Source: Rubrivivax sp. (GTDB taxonomy: Bacteria; Pseudomonadota; Gammaproteobacteria; Burkholderiales; Burkholderiaceae). Taken from it: DNA of 39,072 bases. Location: positions 1-39,072 of the forward strand of contig JAEUOZ010000001.1 in NCBI GenBank assembly GCA_016790225.1, given 5' to 3'. The notes beneath the pieces are model-generated. The model was given only the letters and a program-made list of their open reading frames with translations, had not been told where the DNA came from and ran no database searches. Position 1 is the first letter of the stretch. Each line of letters begins with the position of its first letter. This document shows, piece by piece, positions 1-7,260 of this stretch. Both the position numbers and the translations under genes were made by a program.

Positions 1-1029
1 GTCCTGCGGCACACCACCGCGGGCCCGCAGTTCGAAATCGGCGGCGGCGGCTTCGGCCGCGGCGGCGCTGTGGAAGCGGGTGGTGATCTCGCGCGCCAGC
101 AGCACCTTGGCCTCCTTCGGGTTGCGGCCCTGCGCGACCTCGGCGCGCAGCTTCGCGATCTCGGCCTCGCTGCGGAAGGACAGCAGCGTGAAGTAGCGCC
201 ACATCATGTCGTCGCTGATCGACAGCAGCTTGGCGAACATGGTGTTGGCGTCTTCGGTGATGCCGATGGTGTTGCCCTTGCTCTTGGACATCTTCTCGAC
301 GCCGTCCAGGCCCTCCAGCAGCGGCATGGTCAGCACGCACTGCGGCTCCTGGCCATATTCGGCCTGTAGCGCCCGGCCGACCAGCAGGTTGAACTTCTGG
401 TCGGTGCCGCCGAGTTCCAGGTCGCTCTTCAGCGCCACCGAGTCGTAGCCTTGCATCAGCGGGTAGAGCAGCTCGTGCACGCTGATCGGCGTGCCGGCCT
501 TGTAGCGCTTGGTGAAATCGTCGCGCTCGAGCATGCGCGCCACCGTGTAGCGCGAGGCCAGCTGGATCATGCCGCGGGCGCCCAGTGCGTCGCTCCATTC
601 GCTGTTGTAGCGGATCTCGGTGCGCTCGGGGTCCAGCACCAGGCTGGCCTGGGCGTAGTAGGTCTGGGCGTTGGCCTCGATCTGCTCGCGCGTCAGCGGC
701 GGCCGGGTCGTGTTGCGGCCCGAGGGGTCGCCGATCATCGAGGTGAAGTCGCCGATCAGGAAGATCACCGTGTGCCCCAGGTCCTGCAGCTGACGCATCT
801 TGTTCAGCACCACGGTGTGGCCGATATGGATGTCCGGCGCCGTCGGGTCCAGGCCCAGTTTCACCCGCAGCGGCTGGCCGGTGGCCTCGGAGCGCACCAG
901 CTTCTTCAGCCATTCGGCCTGCGGCAGCAATTCCTCGCAGCCGCGCAGCGAAACTGCCATCGCTTCGCGCACCCGGTCGCTGACATCGGTGGGCGCTTGG
1001 GGGTGCTGCGGGGCTGCGGCTTCGGACAT
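1..1029 (-). CDS. tyrS: Tyrosyl-tRNA synthetase, 3' end beyond the window
   Basis: Class I aminoacyl-tRNA synthetase that charges tRNA-Tyr with tyrosine in the cytoplasm. The minus-strand frame is open from an ATG at 1029 to the window edge (343 codons seen; the family is about 400-420 residues, so the C-terminal S4-type RNA-binding domain is off the window). The HIGH signature reads DIHIGHT with HIGH at residues 68-71, and the second ATP-binding signature is KMSKS at 246-250. This marks the TyrZ-like branch rather than E. coli TyrS, whose second motif is KFGKT. Tyrosine-pocket-like stretches such as [10 protein letters not shown] and [10 protein letters not shown] are also present. It is divergent from the M23 peptidase gene across about 190 bp. 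A stretch rich in Ala ([12 protein letters not shown]) lies close to the truncated end. The start is the only ATG that leaves a normal N-terminus. Identity is very likely. Confidence 0.95.
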   Translation of the reverse strand, partial: MSEAAAPQHPQAPTDVSDRVREAMAVSLRGCEELLPQAEWLKKLVRSEATGQPLRVKLGLDPTAPDIHIGHTVVLNKMRQLQDLGHTVIFLIGDFTSMIGDPSGRNTTRPPLTREQIEANAQTYYAQASLVLDPERTEIRYNSEWSDALGARGMIQLASRYTVARMLERDDFTKRYKAGTPISVHELLYPLMQGYDSVALKSDLELGGTDQKFNLLVGRALQAEYGQEPQCVLTMPLLEGLDGVEKMSKSKGNTIGITEDANTMFAKLLSISDDMMWRYFTLLSFRSEAEIAKLRAEVAQGRNPKEAKVLLAREITTRFHSAAAAEAAAADFELRARGGVPQD

Positions 1030-1077
1030 GGGCTCACTTATGGGTACATTTCGGGCGTTGAAGCCGACGGCGCGGTT

Positions 1078-1083
1078 GTTATA
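1078..1083 (-). promoter_or_regulatory. Candidate -10 element for tyrS
   Basis: The minus strand reads TATAAC about 49 bases upstream of the tyrS ATG. No good -35 hexamer lies at 16-18 bases; a TTGAAC lies about 25 bases upstream, too far for a standard promoter. The surrounding 1030-1215 interval also holds a small CCCCT/AGGGG hairpin at 1104-1118. Weak call. Confidence 0.22.
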
Positions 1084-1215
1084 CTCGCGCGACTCGTCGC
1101 TATCCCCTGTTCAAGGGGGTCGAGCGAAGGGGTTCGATTCTAGTTCCAGGGCCTGCCCTGGCGCGGCGGCGAAGGGGGCCCTGGAGCCCACCGAAGTCGC
1201 AACCAACCACCGTCG

Positions 1216-2619
1216 ATGCGGGTCTGCCGCCGAAGCATGCCGAAGCCATTGCCGTCCCTTTCAGTGCATACGCAGCGCGTCGGCGCCTGGCTGCAGCAGC
1301 ATTCGCGCCGCCTGAGCGCAGCCTTCGTGGTGGTGCTGGCCGGCTTTGCCGCGGCCGCCTTCGGTGTGGCCCCGTTGTTGCCCGATCCGGCCGACACCCC
1401 GCAGCGGGTGGTAGTGGACACCGTCGCACCCTCCGGCATCGCCGCGCAGCTGGAAGCGCTGGCCGATCATGACCTGCAGCTCTGGCGCAGCGACCTGACG
1501 CGCGGCACCGACACACCCGACAGCCTGCTGCGCCGCCTGGGCATTGCCGATGCGGAGGCTTCGGCCATGCTGCGCAATGACCCACTGGCACGTCGGCTGC
1601 TGGACGGCCGGGCCGGCAAGCTGGTGCAGGTGCTGGTGGATTCCAACGGCTCGTTGCAGGAGTTGGTCGCCCGCTACGGCGCACCCGAGAGCGCCAAGCG
1701 CGAGCCGCAGTTCACCCGCCTGACCGTCACCCGCAAGGCTGGCGGCGGCTGGCAAAGCCGGACCGACGTGCTTCCGCTGGTGGGCCAGGTTCGGCTGGCC
1801 AGCGGCACGATCCGCTCGTCGCTGTTTGCCGCGACGGACGAGGCCCGCATCCCCGACCCTGTGGCGGTGCAGATGGCCGAGATCTTCGCTGCCGACATCG
1901 ACTTCCACCGCGAACTGCGCAAGGGTGACACCTTCAGCGTGGTCTACGAAGCACTCACCGCCGACGGCGAGCCGGTCACCTGGGCGCCCTCCACCGGCCG
2001 CGTGCTGTCGGCCGAGTTCGTCAACAACGGCAAGGCCCACCACGCGCTGTGGTACACCGACGCGACCGGCCGGGGCGCCTACTTCGGCTTCGACGGCCAG
2101 AGCAAGCGGCGCGCCTTCCTGGCCAGCCCGATGGAGTTCTCGCGCATCACCTCGGGCTTCGCCATGAGGATGCACCCGATCTTGCAGACCATGCGCGCCC
2201 ACCGCGGTGTCGACTACGGCGCGCCCGCGGGCACGCCAGTGCGCTCGGTCGGGGATGGCGTCGTCGAGTTCGCAGGCTGGCAGAACGGCTACGGCAATGT
2301 CGTGAAGATCCAGCACGGCAAGAACCGCAGCACGCTGTACGCGCACCTGAGCCGCATCGACGTGCGCAAGGGGCAATCGGTGGAGCAGGGCCAGCATGTC
2401 GGTGCCGTGGGCTCCACCGGCTGGGCCACCGGCCCTCACCTGCACTTCGAGTTCCAGGTGAATGGCCAGCATGTGGACCCGCTGCAGATTGCCAAGGCCT
2501 CGGAGACCGTCACCATCGACGGACCTGCACGCAACCAGTTCGCCGAACTGTCGCGCAGTGCGCAGGCGCAACTGCAGTTGGCCGGCACGATGATCGGCGG
2601 CCGGGTCCAGCCCGAGTAG
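1216..2619 (+). CDS. M23 (LytM-type) zinc peptidoglycan endopeptidase, membrane-anchored
   Basis: Predicted cell-wall hydrolase that cleaves peptide cross-bridges in the periplasm, resembling the MepM/YebA group. At 467 residues it has a short cytoplasmic tail, one hydrophobic segment at about residues 34-56, a central OapA/LysM-like region, and a C-terminal peptidase M23 domain from about residue 310 to 425. The metal site is intact: HRGVD supplies His329 and Asp333, and HLHFE supplies His408 and His410; His377 in YAHLS is the usual second catalytic histidine. The start is uncertain because no ribosome binding site is visible; an in-frame ATG at 1237 gives a protein 7 residues shorter. The gene is followed after 29 bases by anmK, an association that makes sense because one opens the sacculus and the other recycles a sacculus sugar. 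A conserved Burkholderiales neighbourhood. Confidence 0.9.
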   Translation: MRVCRRSMPKPLPSLSVHTQRVGAWLQQHSRRLSAAFVVVLAGFAAAAFGVAPLLPDPADTPQRVVVDTVAPSGIAAQLEALADHDLQLWRSDLTRGTDTPDSLLRRLGIADAEASAMLRNDPLARRLLDGRAGKLVQVLVDSNGSLQELVARYGAPESAKREPQFTRLTVTRKAGGGWQSRTDVLPLVGQVRLASGTIRSSLFAATDEARIPDPVAVQMAEIFAADIDFHRELRKGDTFSVVYEALTADGEPVTWAPSTGRVLSAEFVNNGKAHHALWYTDATGRGAYFGFDGQSKRRAFLASPMEFSRITSGFAMRMHPILQTMRAHRGVDYGAPAGTPVRSVGDGVVEFAGWQNGYGNVVKIQHGKNRSTLYAHLSRIDVRKGQSVEQGQHVGAVGSTGWATGPHLHFEFQVNGQHVDPLQIAKASETVTIDGPARNQFAELSRSAQAQLQLAGTMIGGRVQPE

Positions 2620-2648
2620 CCGACGCCGCGCAGCCCAGCGCAGCAACC

Positions 2649-3779
2649 GTGGCACTGTTCATCGGCCTGATGTCCGGCACCTCGCTGGACGGCGTCGATG
2701 GCGTTCTGGCCGAGTTCAGCAACGCAGGCCCGGACAGCCAACGGGCGATCCATGTGCGCGCGCACCACCATCTGCCCTTTGCCGATGCATTGCGCGAGCC
2801 GTTGCTTGGCCTGAACCGCAGCGGCTCGGACGAGTTGCACCGGGCTGCACTCGCCAGCAACGCGCTGGCACGCATCTATGCCGACGTGGTGGCTGCATTG
2901 CTGCAGTCCCAGGGCCTGCAGCCGTCACAGGTGCAAGCCATTGGCGCCCATGGCCAGACGGTGCGCCACCGGCCGCTGGAATTCGATGGCGTCGGCTACA
3001 CGCTGCAGTTGTTGAATGGCGCACTGCTGGCCGAGCTGTGCGGCATCGACGTGGTCTGCGATCTGCGCACGCGCGACCTGGCGGCAGGCGGGCAAGGCGC
3101 GCCACTGGTACCGGCCCTGCATGCGGCGTTGTTCAGCCAGCCCGGCCAGGCCACGGCGGTGCTGAACCTGGGCGGCATCGGCAACCTGACCTTGTTGGGC
3201 GCTGACGGCGCGGTGCACGGCTTCGACTGCGGACCTGGCAACGCGCTGCTTGACCATTGGTGCCAGCGGCACCTGGGCAACGCCTTCGACGACGACGGCC
3301 GCTGGGCGGCCAGCGGGCAGGTCGACGCTGTGCTGCTTGCCGCCCTGCTGGCGGAGCCCTTTCTACAGCGGCCACCGCCCAAGAGCACGGGCCGGGACTT
3401 GTTCAATCCGGAGTGGCTGGATGACGCCTTGCAGCGCATGCGGGTACCCCCCACGGCGGCCGACGTCCAGGCCACGCTGGCCGAGTTCACGGTCAGCGCC
3501 GCGATCGACGCGTTGGCCCGTTATGCACCCGGCGTGCAGAGGCTGCTGGTTTGTGGCGGCGGCGCACTCAATGGCCACCTGATGCGGCGCCTGGCAGCGA
3601 GCCTGCCAGGCGTGCCTGTGGCCAGCACTGCCGAGGCCGGTGTGCCGCCGCTGCAGGTGGAGGCGCTGGCCTTTGCATGGCTGGCTCGCACCCACGTACA
3701 GCGGCAGCCTGGCAACCTGCAGAGCGTGACGGGCGCACGAGGCCCGCGCGTGCTGGGCGCGATGTACCCCGCGTCCTGA
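2649..3779 (+). CDS. anmK: Anhydro-N-acetylmuramic acid kinase
   Basis: Phosphorylates and opens 1,6-anhydro-N-acetylmuramic acid to MurNAc-6-phosphate in the cytoplasm, a step in recycling peptidoglycan fragments. The N-terminus reads LFIGLMSGTSLDGVDGV, the signature of the family, and further hallmarks are GHGQTVRH-like IGAHGQTVRHRP, NLGGIGNLT, GFDCGPGNALLD and the late GGGALNGHLM. The reading frame stays open far upstream (to 2049), so the start has to be chosen: the GTG at 2649 puts the signature right at the N-terminus and yields 376 residues, the normal family size. It follows the M23 peptidase gene by 29 bases and ends before a hairpin shared with the convergent erpA. Probably co-transcribed with the peptidase. 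Identity is very likely; only the GTG start is inferred. Confidence 0.94.
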   Translation: MALFIGLMSGTSLDGVDGVLAEFSNAGPDSQRAIHVRAHHHLPFADALREPLLGLNRSGSDELHRAALASNALARIYADVVAALLQSQGLQPSQVQAIGAHGQTVRHRPLEFDGVGYTLQLLNGALLAELCGIDVVCDLRTRDLAAGGQGAPLVPALHAALFSQPGQATAVLNLGGIGNLTLLGADGAVHGFDCGPGNALLDHWCQRHLGNAFDDDGRWAASGQVDAVLLAALLAEPFLQRPPPKSTGRDLFNPEWLDDALQRMRVPPTAADVQATLAEFTVSAAIDALARYAPGVQRLLVCGGGALNGHLMRRLAASLPGVPVASTAEAGVPPLQVEALAFAWLARTHVQRQPGNLQSVTGARGPRVLGAMYPAS

Positions 3780-3802
3780 AAAGGCAGCGTCGGAAACGAC
3801 AA

Positions 3803-3823
3803 GGGGCTGCGTGATGCAGCCCC
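3803..3823. terminator. Hairpin between convergent anmK and erpA
   Basis: A perfect 8-bp GC-rich stem (GGGGCTGC / GCAGCCCC) with a 5-base loop sits between the converging stop codons. Read on the minus strand it is followed by TTGTCGTTT, so it is a better terminator for the erpA side; on the plus strand it ends in CCAAAG without a T run. Confidence 0.65.
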
Positions 3824-3851
3824 CAAAGCCCAACCAGCGACGTCCCGGGAT

Positions 3852-4226
3852 TCAGACCGAAAAGCTCGAACCGCACCCGCAAGTGGTGGTTGCGTTCGGG
3901 TTCTTGATCACGAACTGGGCGCCCTGCAGGTCTTCCTTGTAGTCGATCTCCGCACCGCCCAGGTACTGCAGGCTCATCGCGTCGATCAGCAGCGTCACAC
4001 CGTTCTTGGTCATCAGCGTGTCGTCGTCGTTGATGACTTCATCGAAGGTGAAACCGTACTGGAAGCCAGAGCAGCCACCGCCCTGCACGAAGACGCGCAG
4101 CTTCAGGTCGGGGTTGCCCTCTTCGGCAACGAGATCGCGCACCTTGTCCGCAGCGCTGTCGGTGAAGATCAGCGGCGGCGGCATCTCATCGGCGGCGGTG
4201 GAGACTTGTTCGGCGACTGCACTCAT
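3852..4226 (-). CDS. erpA: A-type iron-sulfur cluster carrier ErpA
   Basis: Small cytoplasmic carrier that inserts Fe-S clusters into target enzymes such as those of isoprenoid synthesis and respiration. The 124-residue product has the HesB/IscA fold signature, with the three cluster-binding cysteines visible in [13 protein letters not shown] and at the C-terminus in [10 protein letters not shown] (C-x-C). The open frame extends to 4271, but the ribosome binding site decides the start: GAAGGA is six bases before the ATG at 4226 (MSAVAEQ), whereas it directly abuts the ATG at 4232. The gene lies downstream of rplM-rpsI on the same strand after a 122-base gap, a known betaproteobacterial order, and ends at the hairpin at 3803. 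Since this carrier is generally essential in relatives, its place next to ribosomal genes fits a housekeeping role. Confidence 0.95.
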   Translation of the reverse strand: MSAVAEQVSTAADEMPPPLIFTDSAADKVRDLVAEEGNPDLKLRVFVQGGGCSGFQYGFTFDEVINDDDTLMTKNGVTLLIDAMSLQYLGGAEIDYKEDLQGAQFVIKNPNATTTCGCGSSFSV

Positions 4227-4292
4227 GGCCATTCCTTCGCGATGGGGTCGGGCGAGGAGGCAAAGGTCCAAGACCCGTGCCTCAATCCCACT

Positions 4293-4322
4293 GTATCACC
4301 GACCCGAAGCCCGCATCGGCAA
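4293..4322 (-). promoter_or_regulatory. Candidate promoter for erpA
   Basis: On the minus strand TTGCCG and TGATAC are 18 bases apart in the rpsI-erpA gap, about 67 bases before the erpA ATG. It would give erpA a transcript of its own in addition to read-through from rplM-rpsI. Hexamer matches are only moderate. Confidence 0.3.
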
Positions 4323-4348
4323 CAGGCCGGAAGCCAACCCCGCGTCGA

Positions 4349-4741
4349 TCAGCGCTTGCTGAACTGCTTGCGACGGCGGGCGCCGTGCAGGCCAACCTTC
4401 TTGCGCTCGACCTCGCGCGCATCACGGGTGACGAAGCCGGCGCGGCTCAGGTCGCCCTTGAGGGCCGCGTCGTAGTCGATCAGCGCCCGGGTGATGCCGT
4501 GACGCACGGCACCTGCCTGGCCGGACTCACCGCCACCGTGCACGTTGATCTTGATGTCGAAGGTGGCATCGTTGGCCGTCAGCAGCAGCGGCTGGCGCAC
4601 GATCATGATCGAGGTCTGGCGACCGAAATACTGGTCGATCGCCTTGCCGTTGATGGTGATCTGGCCGTTGCCCTTCTTCATGAACACCCGCGCCACCGAG
4701 GATTTGCGGCGGCCGGTGCCGTAGTTCCAGTTACCGATCAT
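4349..4741 (-). CDS. rpsI: 30S ribosomal protein S9
   Basis: Component of the small ribosomal subunit whose C-terminal tail reaches the P-site tRNA. The 130-residue product is of standard length and shows the family landmarks: [13 protein letters not shown] near the N-terminus, [18 protein letters not shown] in the middle (the S9 signature), and the basic tail ending [17 protein letters not shown]. It begins 9 bases after the rplM stop, and the rplM stop codon TAA is part of its Shine-Dalgarno sequence TAAGGA, so the two are tightly coupled in the universally conserved rplM-rpsI order. Expression is expected from the rplM promoter at about 5400. Certain. Confidence 0.98.
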   Translation of the reverse strand: MIGNWNYGTGRRKSSVARVFMKKGNGQITINGKAIDQYFGRQTSIMIVRQPLLLTANDATFDIKINVHGGGESGQAGAVRHGITRALIDYDAALKGDLSRAGFVTRDAREVERKKVGLHGARRRKQFSKR

Positions 4742-4750
4742 CGCGTTTCC

Positions 4751-5179
4751 TTAGAGTTCGAGCGCCTTGGGCTGCTGGGCCGCATGCGGGTGGGTATCAC
4801 CGGCATAGACCTTGAGCTTCTTGATCATCGCGTAGCCCAGAGGGCCCTTGGGCAGCATGCCCTTGACCGCCTTCTCCAGCGCGCGGCCGGGGTGGCGGGC
4901 CTGCATGTCCTTGAAGGAGGTGGCGTAGATACCGCCCGGGAAGCCCGAATGACGGTAATACATCTTGTCGCCGGCCTTGTTGCCGGTGACGCGGATCTTG
5001 CCGGCGTTGACGACGACGATGAAATCACCGGTGTCGACGTGAGGCGTGTAGATGGCCTTGTGCTTGCCGCGCAAACGGAGTGCCACTTCGCTGGCAACAC
5101 GTCCGAGCACCTTGTCGGTGGCGTCAATCACAAACCACTCGTGCTTCACTTCGGCCGGCTTGGCGCTGAAGGTCTTCAT
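4751..5179 (-). CDS. rplM: 50S ribosomal protein L13
   Basis: Early-assembling large-subunit ribosomal protein, 142 residues as in E. coli. Landmarks are [20 protein letters not shown] at the start, [20 protein letters not shown] and the C-terminal MLPKGPLG with KKLKVYAG. The frame is open upstream to 5287, but the ATG at 5179 gives the standard N-terminus and has GGAAG seven bases before it. It is the first gene of rplM-rpsI(-erpA), preceded by a long leader of roughly 210 bases. L13 is known in E. coli to repress its own translation by binding the leader, so this leader is a plausible place for feedback control, though no conserved element was recognised. Confidence 0.98.
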   Translation of the reverse strand: MKTFSAKPAEVKHEWFVIDATDKVLGRVASEVALRLRGKHKAIYTPHVDTGDFIVVVNAGKIRVTGNKAGDKMYYRHSGFPGGIYATSFKDMQARHPGRALEKAVKGMLPKGPLGYAMIKKLKVYAGDTHPHAAQQPKALEL

Positions 5180-5197
5180 GAGGGGACTTCCAAGAAA

Positions 5198-5218
5198 GGC
5201 GGGCCCGATGGGCCTGCC
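5198..5218 (-). promoter_or_regulatory. Hairpin in the rplM leader just upstream of its ribosome binding site
   Basis: A 9-bp stem (GGCAGGCCC / GGGCCCGCC, one mismatch) with a 3-base loop lies about 8 bases upstream of the rplM Shine-Dalgarno sequence. The rest of the leader (to about 5393) contains three near copies of CGCAGACG/CTCGCAG at about 5250-5285 on the minus strand. Possible translational control element; inference only. Confidence 0.35.
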
Positions 5219-5399
5219 GAAAGCGGCTGACGGCCCGTCGACACTCCTGCGAGTGCCGCGTCTGCGGATGCCGTCTGCGGGTGCCACTTGTGAGGTGTGG
5301 CCTCCGACAGAACAACGCTGACGGGCGCTTCGGCGCTGCTGCGCACCCGAGGGCCGCCAGCTGACCGATCTTTCCCAGCCGAAAAGGGAAAAGCCCGCG

Positions 5400-5405
5400 A
5401 GTATA
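5400..5405 (-). promoter_or_regulatory. -10 element of the rplM-rpsI promoter
   Basis: The minus strand reads TATACT followed by CGCGGGCTTTTCCC, a good sigma-70 -10 with a GC-rich discriminator as in stringently controlled ribosomal promoters. A clear TTGACA-like -35 is not visible at 16-18 bases. The expected start near 5393 gives a leader of about 210 bases. Confidence 0.5.
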
Positions 5406-5462
5406 GCGCGTGCTGAAGGCCGCCTTGTCTGGCTTCCCCGGCAAAGGCCAGGGTCGTCGTCA

Positions 5463-5490
5463 TTGAAGATTGCGGGTTAACCCTTAATAT
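5463..5490 (+). promoter_or_regulatory. Promoter with internal palindrome directly before the GNAT gene
   Basis: TTGAAG and TAATAT are separated by 16 bases. Seven bases after the -10 falls exactly on the A of the ATG at 5497, predicting a leaderless transcript; there is no Shine-Dalgarno sequence. The 10-bp palindrome GGGTTAACCC (5474-5483) fills the spacer and could be an operator. The remainder of 5180-5496 is the rplM leader and promoter. Confidence 0.45.
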
Positions 5491-5496
5491 CCGCCC

Positions 5497-6138
5497 ATGA
5501 CGACACCCAGCCCGGACCGCCTTGCGGCCTCCCCCGACGAGCCTCGCCTGCCGCCCCTGCCACTTTGGGTGCCGGCGCTGAACCTCGGGCCCGGCGAAGC
5601 CAAGGCCATCCTGCAGCACCTGCTGGGACTGGATCCGGCCGACCGCTACCTCCGATTCGGCCACGCGGCCGGCGATGTGCAGATCGAGCGCTACGTGGCG
5701 GCGCTGGATTTTGCGCGCGACGACATCTTCGGCGTGTGCAACCGCCGGCTCGAGCTCGTGGCCTTGGCGCATCTGGCCTATGCCGATCGCGACGAAGCGG
5801 AGTTTGGCGTCTCTGTGAGTGCACACTTGCGTGGCATGGGCTTTGGCAGAAGGCTCTTCGAGCACGCTGCGCTGCTGGCGCGCAACCGCGGCGTGAGCCT
5901 GTTGCGCATCCACGCCCTCTCGGAGAACCAGGCCATGCTGCGCATTGCGCACAGCGCAGGTGCCCAGGTGGAGCGCAGCGGTCCGGACGCCGAGGCCCTG
6001 CTTCGACTGCCGGCTGCCAGCACGGCATCCCGTCTGGAGGCCTGGCTCGAATCGAGCGCCGCACAGCTGAACTACTCGGTCAGGCAGCAGGCGCAGCGGC
6101 TGGAGCGCGTTCGCTCGCCGCGCGGCGAAGCCAAGTAG
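5497..6138 (+). CDS. GNAT-family N-acetyltransferase
   Basis: Predicted cytoplasmic acetyltransferase using acetyl-CoA; the substrate cannot be read from the sequence. Of 213 residues, the first 25 are proline-rich and probably disordered. The GNAT fold follows: a start like LGLDPADRYLRFGHA, common in Burkholderiales GNAT proteins, a central beta strand ending in EFGVSV, and the acetyl-CoA pyrophosphate loop in SAHLRGMGFGRRLFEHAA (the R-x-x-G-x-G/A type) at about residues 109-126, then ENQAMLRIAHSAGA, the typical motif B region. The C-terminal 40 residues are outside the domain. It is divergent from rplM and appears to be transcribed from a promoter touching its start codon. A single-gene unit judging from the 180-base gap after it. 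Confidence 0.82.
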   Translation: MTTPSPDRLAASPDEPRLPPLPLWVPALNLGPGEAKAILQHLLGLDPADRYLRFGHAAGDVQIERYVAALDFARDDIFGVCNRRLELVALAHLAYADRDEAEFGVSVSAHLRGMGFGRRLFEHAALLARNRGVSLLRIHALSENQAMLRIAHSAGAQVERSGPDAEALLRLPAASTASRLEAWLESSAAQLNYSVRQQAQRLERVRSPRGEAK

Positions 6139-6160
6139 CGCACGCTTTCGGGCGGTTTTT

Positions 6161-6183
6161 GGACCATCGGTCCGCAGCGGACC
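6161..6183 (+). repeat. Overlapping inverted repeats GGACC / GGTCC / GGACC
   Basis: GGACC-ATC-GGTCC (6161-6173) and GGTCCGC-A-GCGGACC (6169-6183) share the central GGTCC, so an RNA could fold only one of two hairpins. A run of five T precedes them (6156-6160). They lie 23 bases after the GNAT stop. Could be part of a terminator or simply a palindromic spacer. Confidence 0.4.
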
Positions 6184-6318
6184 AGGGCCCAATAGGCTCA
6201 AGTCCAGCCGGGCCTGGCGCCTTCTGCTGGATCGGGATCTTGGCTGCCCGGCCGCCAAGTTAACATTTCGTTTCAGATTGAGGGCCGCCCCGGCTTCGGG
6301 CGTGGCCGCCCCACTTCC

Positions 6319-7260
6319 ATGCAACAAGCCCTGCCCTGGATCATCGCCCTCGCCGTCCTGGTGGTCATCGCGGCCGGCCTGGCGTTCTGGGTCACGCGCC
6401 CTCGACAGACGGCCCATGTGCCGCTTCCCGAAGAGTGGGCCCTCACGCCGCGTGCGGTATTCAGCGCCGATGAGCGCCGCGTCTATCGTCAGCTGCGCGA
6501 CGCCTTCCCGCAGTTCATCGTGCTGGCCAAGCTTCCGCTGGTGCGTTTCTGCCAGCCCGCCGAGCCCGGCGAGCTGCGCTACTGGTTCGATCTGCTGGGC
6601 AGCGCGCATGTCTCCTTTGCCGTCTGCAGCGCGCACGGCCGGGTGCTGATCGCCATTGATCTGGACGCGGAACGGCCCCCCGCTCGGCGCAGCCAGCAGA
6701 TCAAGCAGAGCGTGCTGTCCGCCTGCCGCATCCGCTATCTGCGCTGCACCGCCGACCACCTGCCGACCACGGCCGAACTTCAGATGCTGCTGCCGCAGAC
6801 CGGCGAGCCAGCCGGCTCTCAGCCTGCCGCTGACCTGGGCGCCGCAACACCGCCAACGCCGCCGGCCGCACAGCTGCCGCGCACCGCGGGCCCGGCACCT
6901 GCAAGCCCAGCGCCCGCCATGCGCACGGCGCCACCGCCCATCACCGTGCGCGAGGCGCCCGCCGCCGAGCCGCGCAAGCCCGCCTGGGCGGCGGCCTCGC
7001 CGACGGCCAGCACCTCGCCCCAGGTCGTGCGCGATGTCGCGGCCTCAGAGCCCAAGCGGCGCAAGGATCGCAAGGCCTTGTGGCAGGACTCCGGCCTGTT
7101 CCAGGATTCCTTCTTCGGCATCGACAACTTGCGCGATGCCGGCCCGAGCACCGGGTTTGGCGGTTTGCTGAACGAAAGCCCGCGACCACGCCCGGGCGGC
7201 GAAGGCGGTGCGGAAATGCTCGAGTCCGCGCGCGCTTCGCAGCAGAATCCGCGGCGTTGA
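6319..7260 (+). CDS. Membrane-anchored DUF2726 protein
   Basis: Function unknown. The 313-residue product starts with one transmembrane helix (about residues 5-27, WIIALAVLVVIAAGLAFWV), followed by the DUF2726 domain at about residues 40-155 (recognisable from LTPRAVFSADERRVYRQL, FIVLAKLPLVRF and VLIAIDLD), a fold thought to resemble a restriction-endonuclease-like core in related proteins. Residues 160-255 are a proline/alanine-rich low-complexity linker. The C-terminus returns to ordered sequence with KALWQDSGLFQDSFFGIDNL, an acidic/aromatic patch that could be a partner-binding peptide. The stop codon overlaps the proposed TTG start of the srkA kinase gene, suggesting translational coupling and perhaps a shared stress role. 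No ribosome binding site is obvious before the ATG. Confidence 0.8.
   Translation: MQQALPWIIALAVLVVIAAGLAFWVTRPRQTAHVPLPEEWALTPRAVFSADERRVYRQLRDAFPQFIVLAKLPLVRFCQPAEPGELRYWFDLLGSAHVSFAVCSAHGRVLIAIDLDAERPPARRSQQIKQSVLSACRIRYLRCTADHLPTTAELQMLLPQTGEPAGSQPAADLGAATPPTPPAAQLPRTAGPAPASPAPAMRTAPPPITVREAPAAEPRKPAWAAASPTASTSPQVVRDVAASEPKRRKDRKALWQDSGLFQDSFFGIDNLRDAGPSTGFGGLLNESPRPRPGGEGGAEMLESARASQQNPRR

Noticed and set aside
451..1143. Plus-strand frames opposite tyrS
   Set aside because: The minus strand carries HIGH and KMSKS in a continuous synthetase; the plus-strand product is His/Gln/Arg-rich noise.
1127..1145. GGTTCGATTC, resembling a tRNA T-loop, between tyrS and the M23 gene
   Set aside because: No matching acceptor, D or anticodon stems can be built around it.
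2049..2648. N-terminal extension of anmK into the M23 gene
   Set aside because: The open frame upstream of 2649 is the out-of-frame reading of the peptidase; the AnmK signature starts right at the GTG.
5176..6759. A 527-codon minus-strand frame through the rplM leader, the GNAT gene and the DUF2726 gene
   Set aside because: It crosses a promoter region and two plausible genes, and has no recognisable motif.
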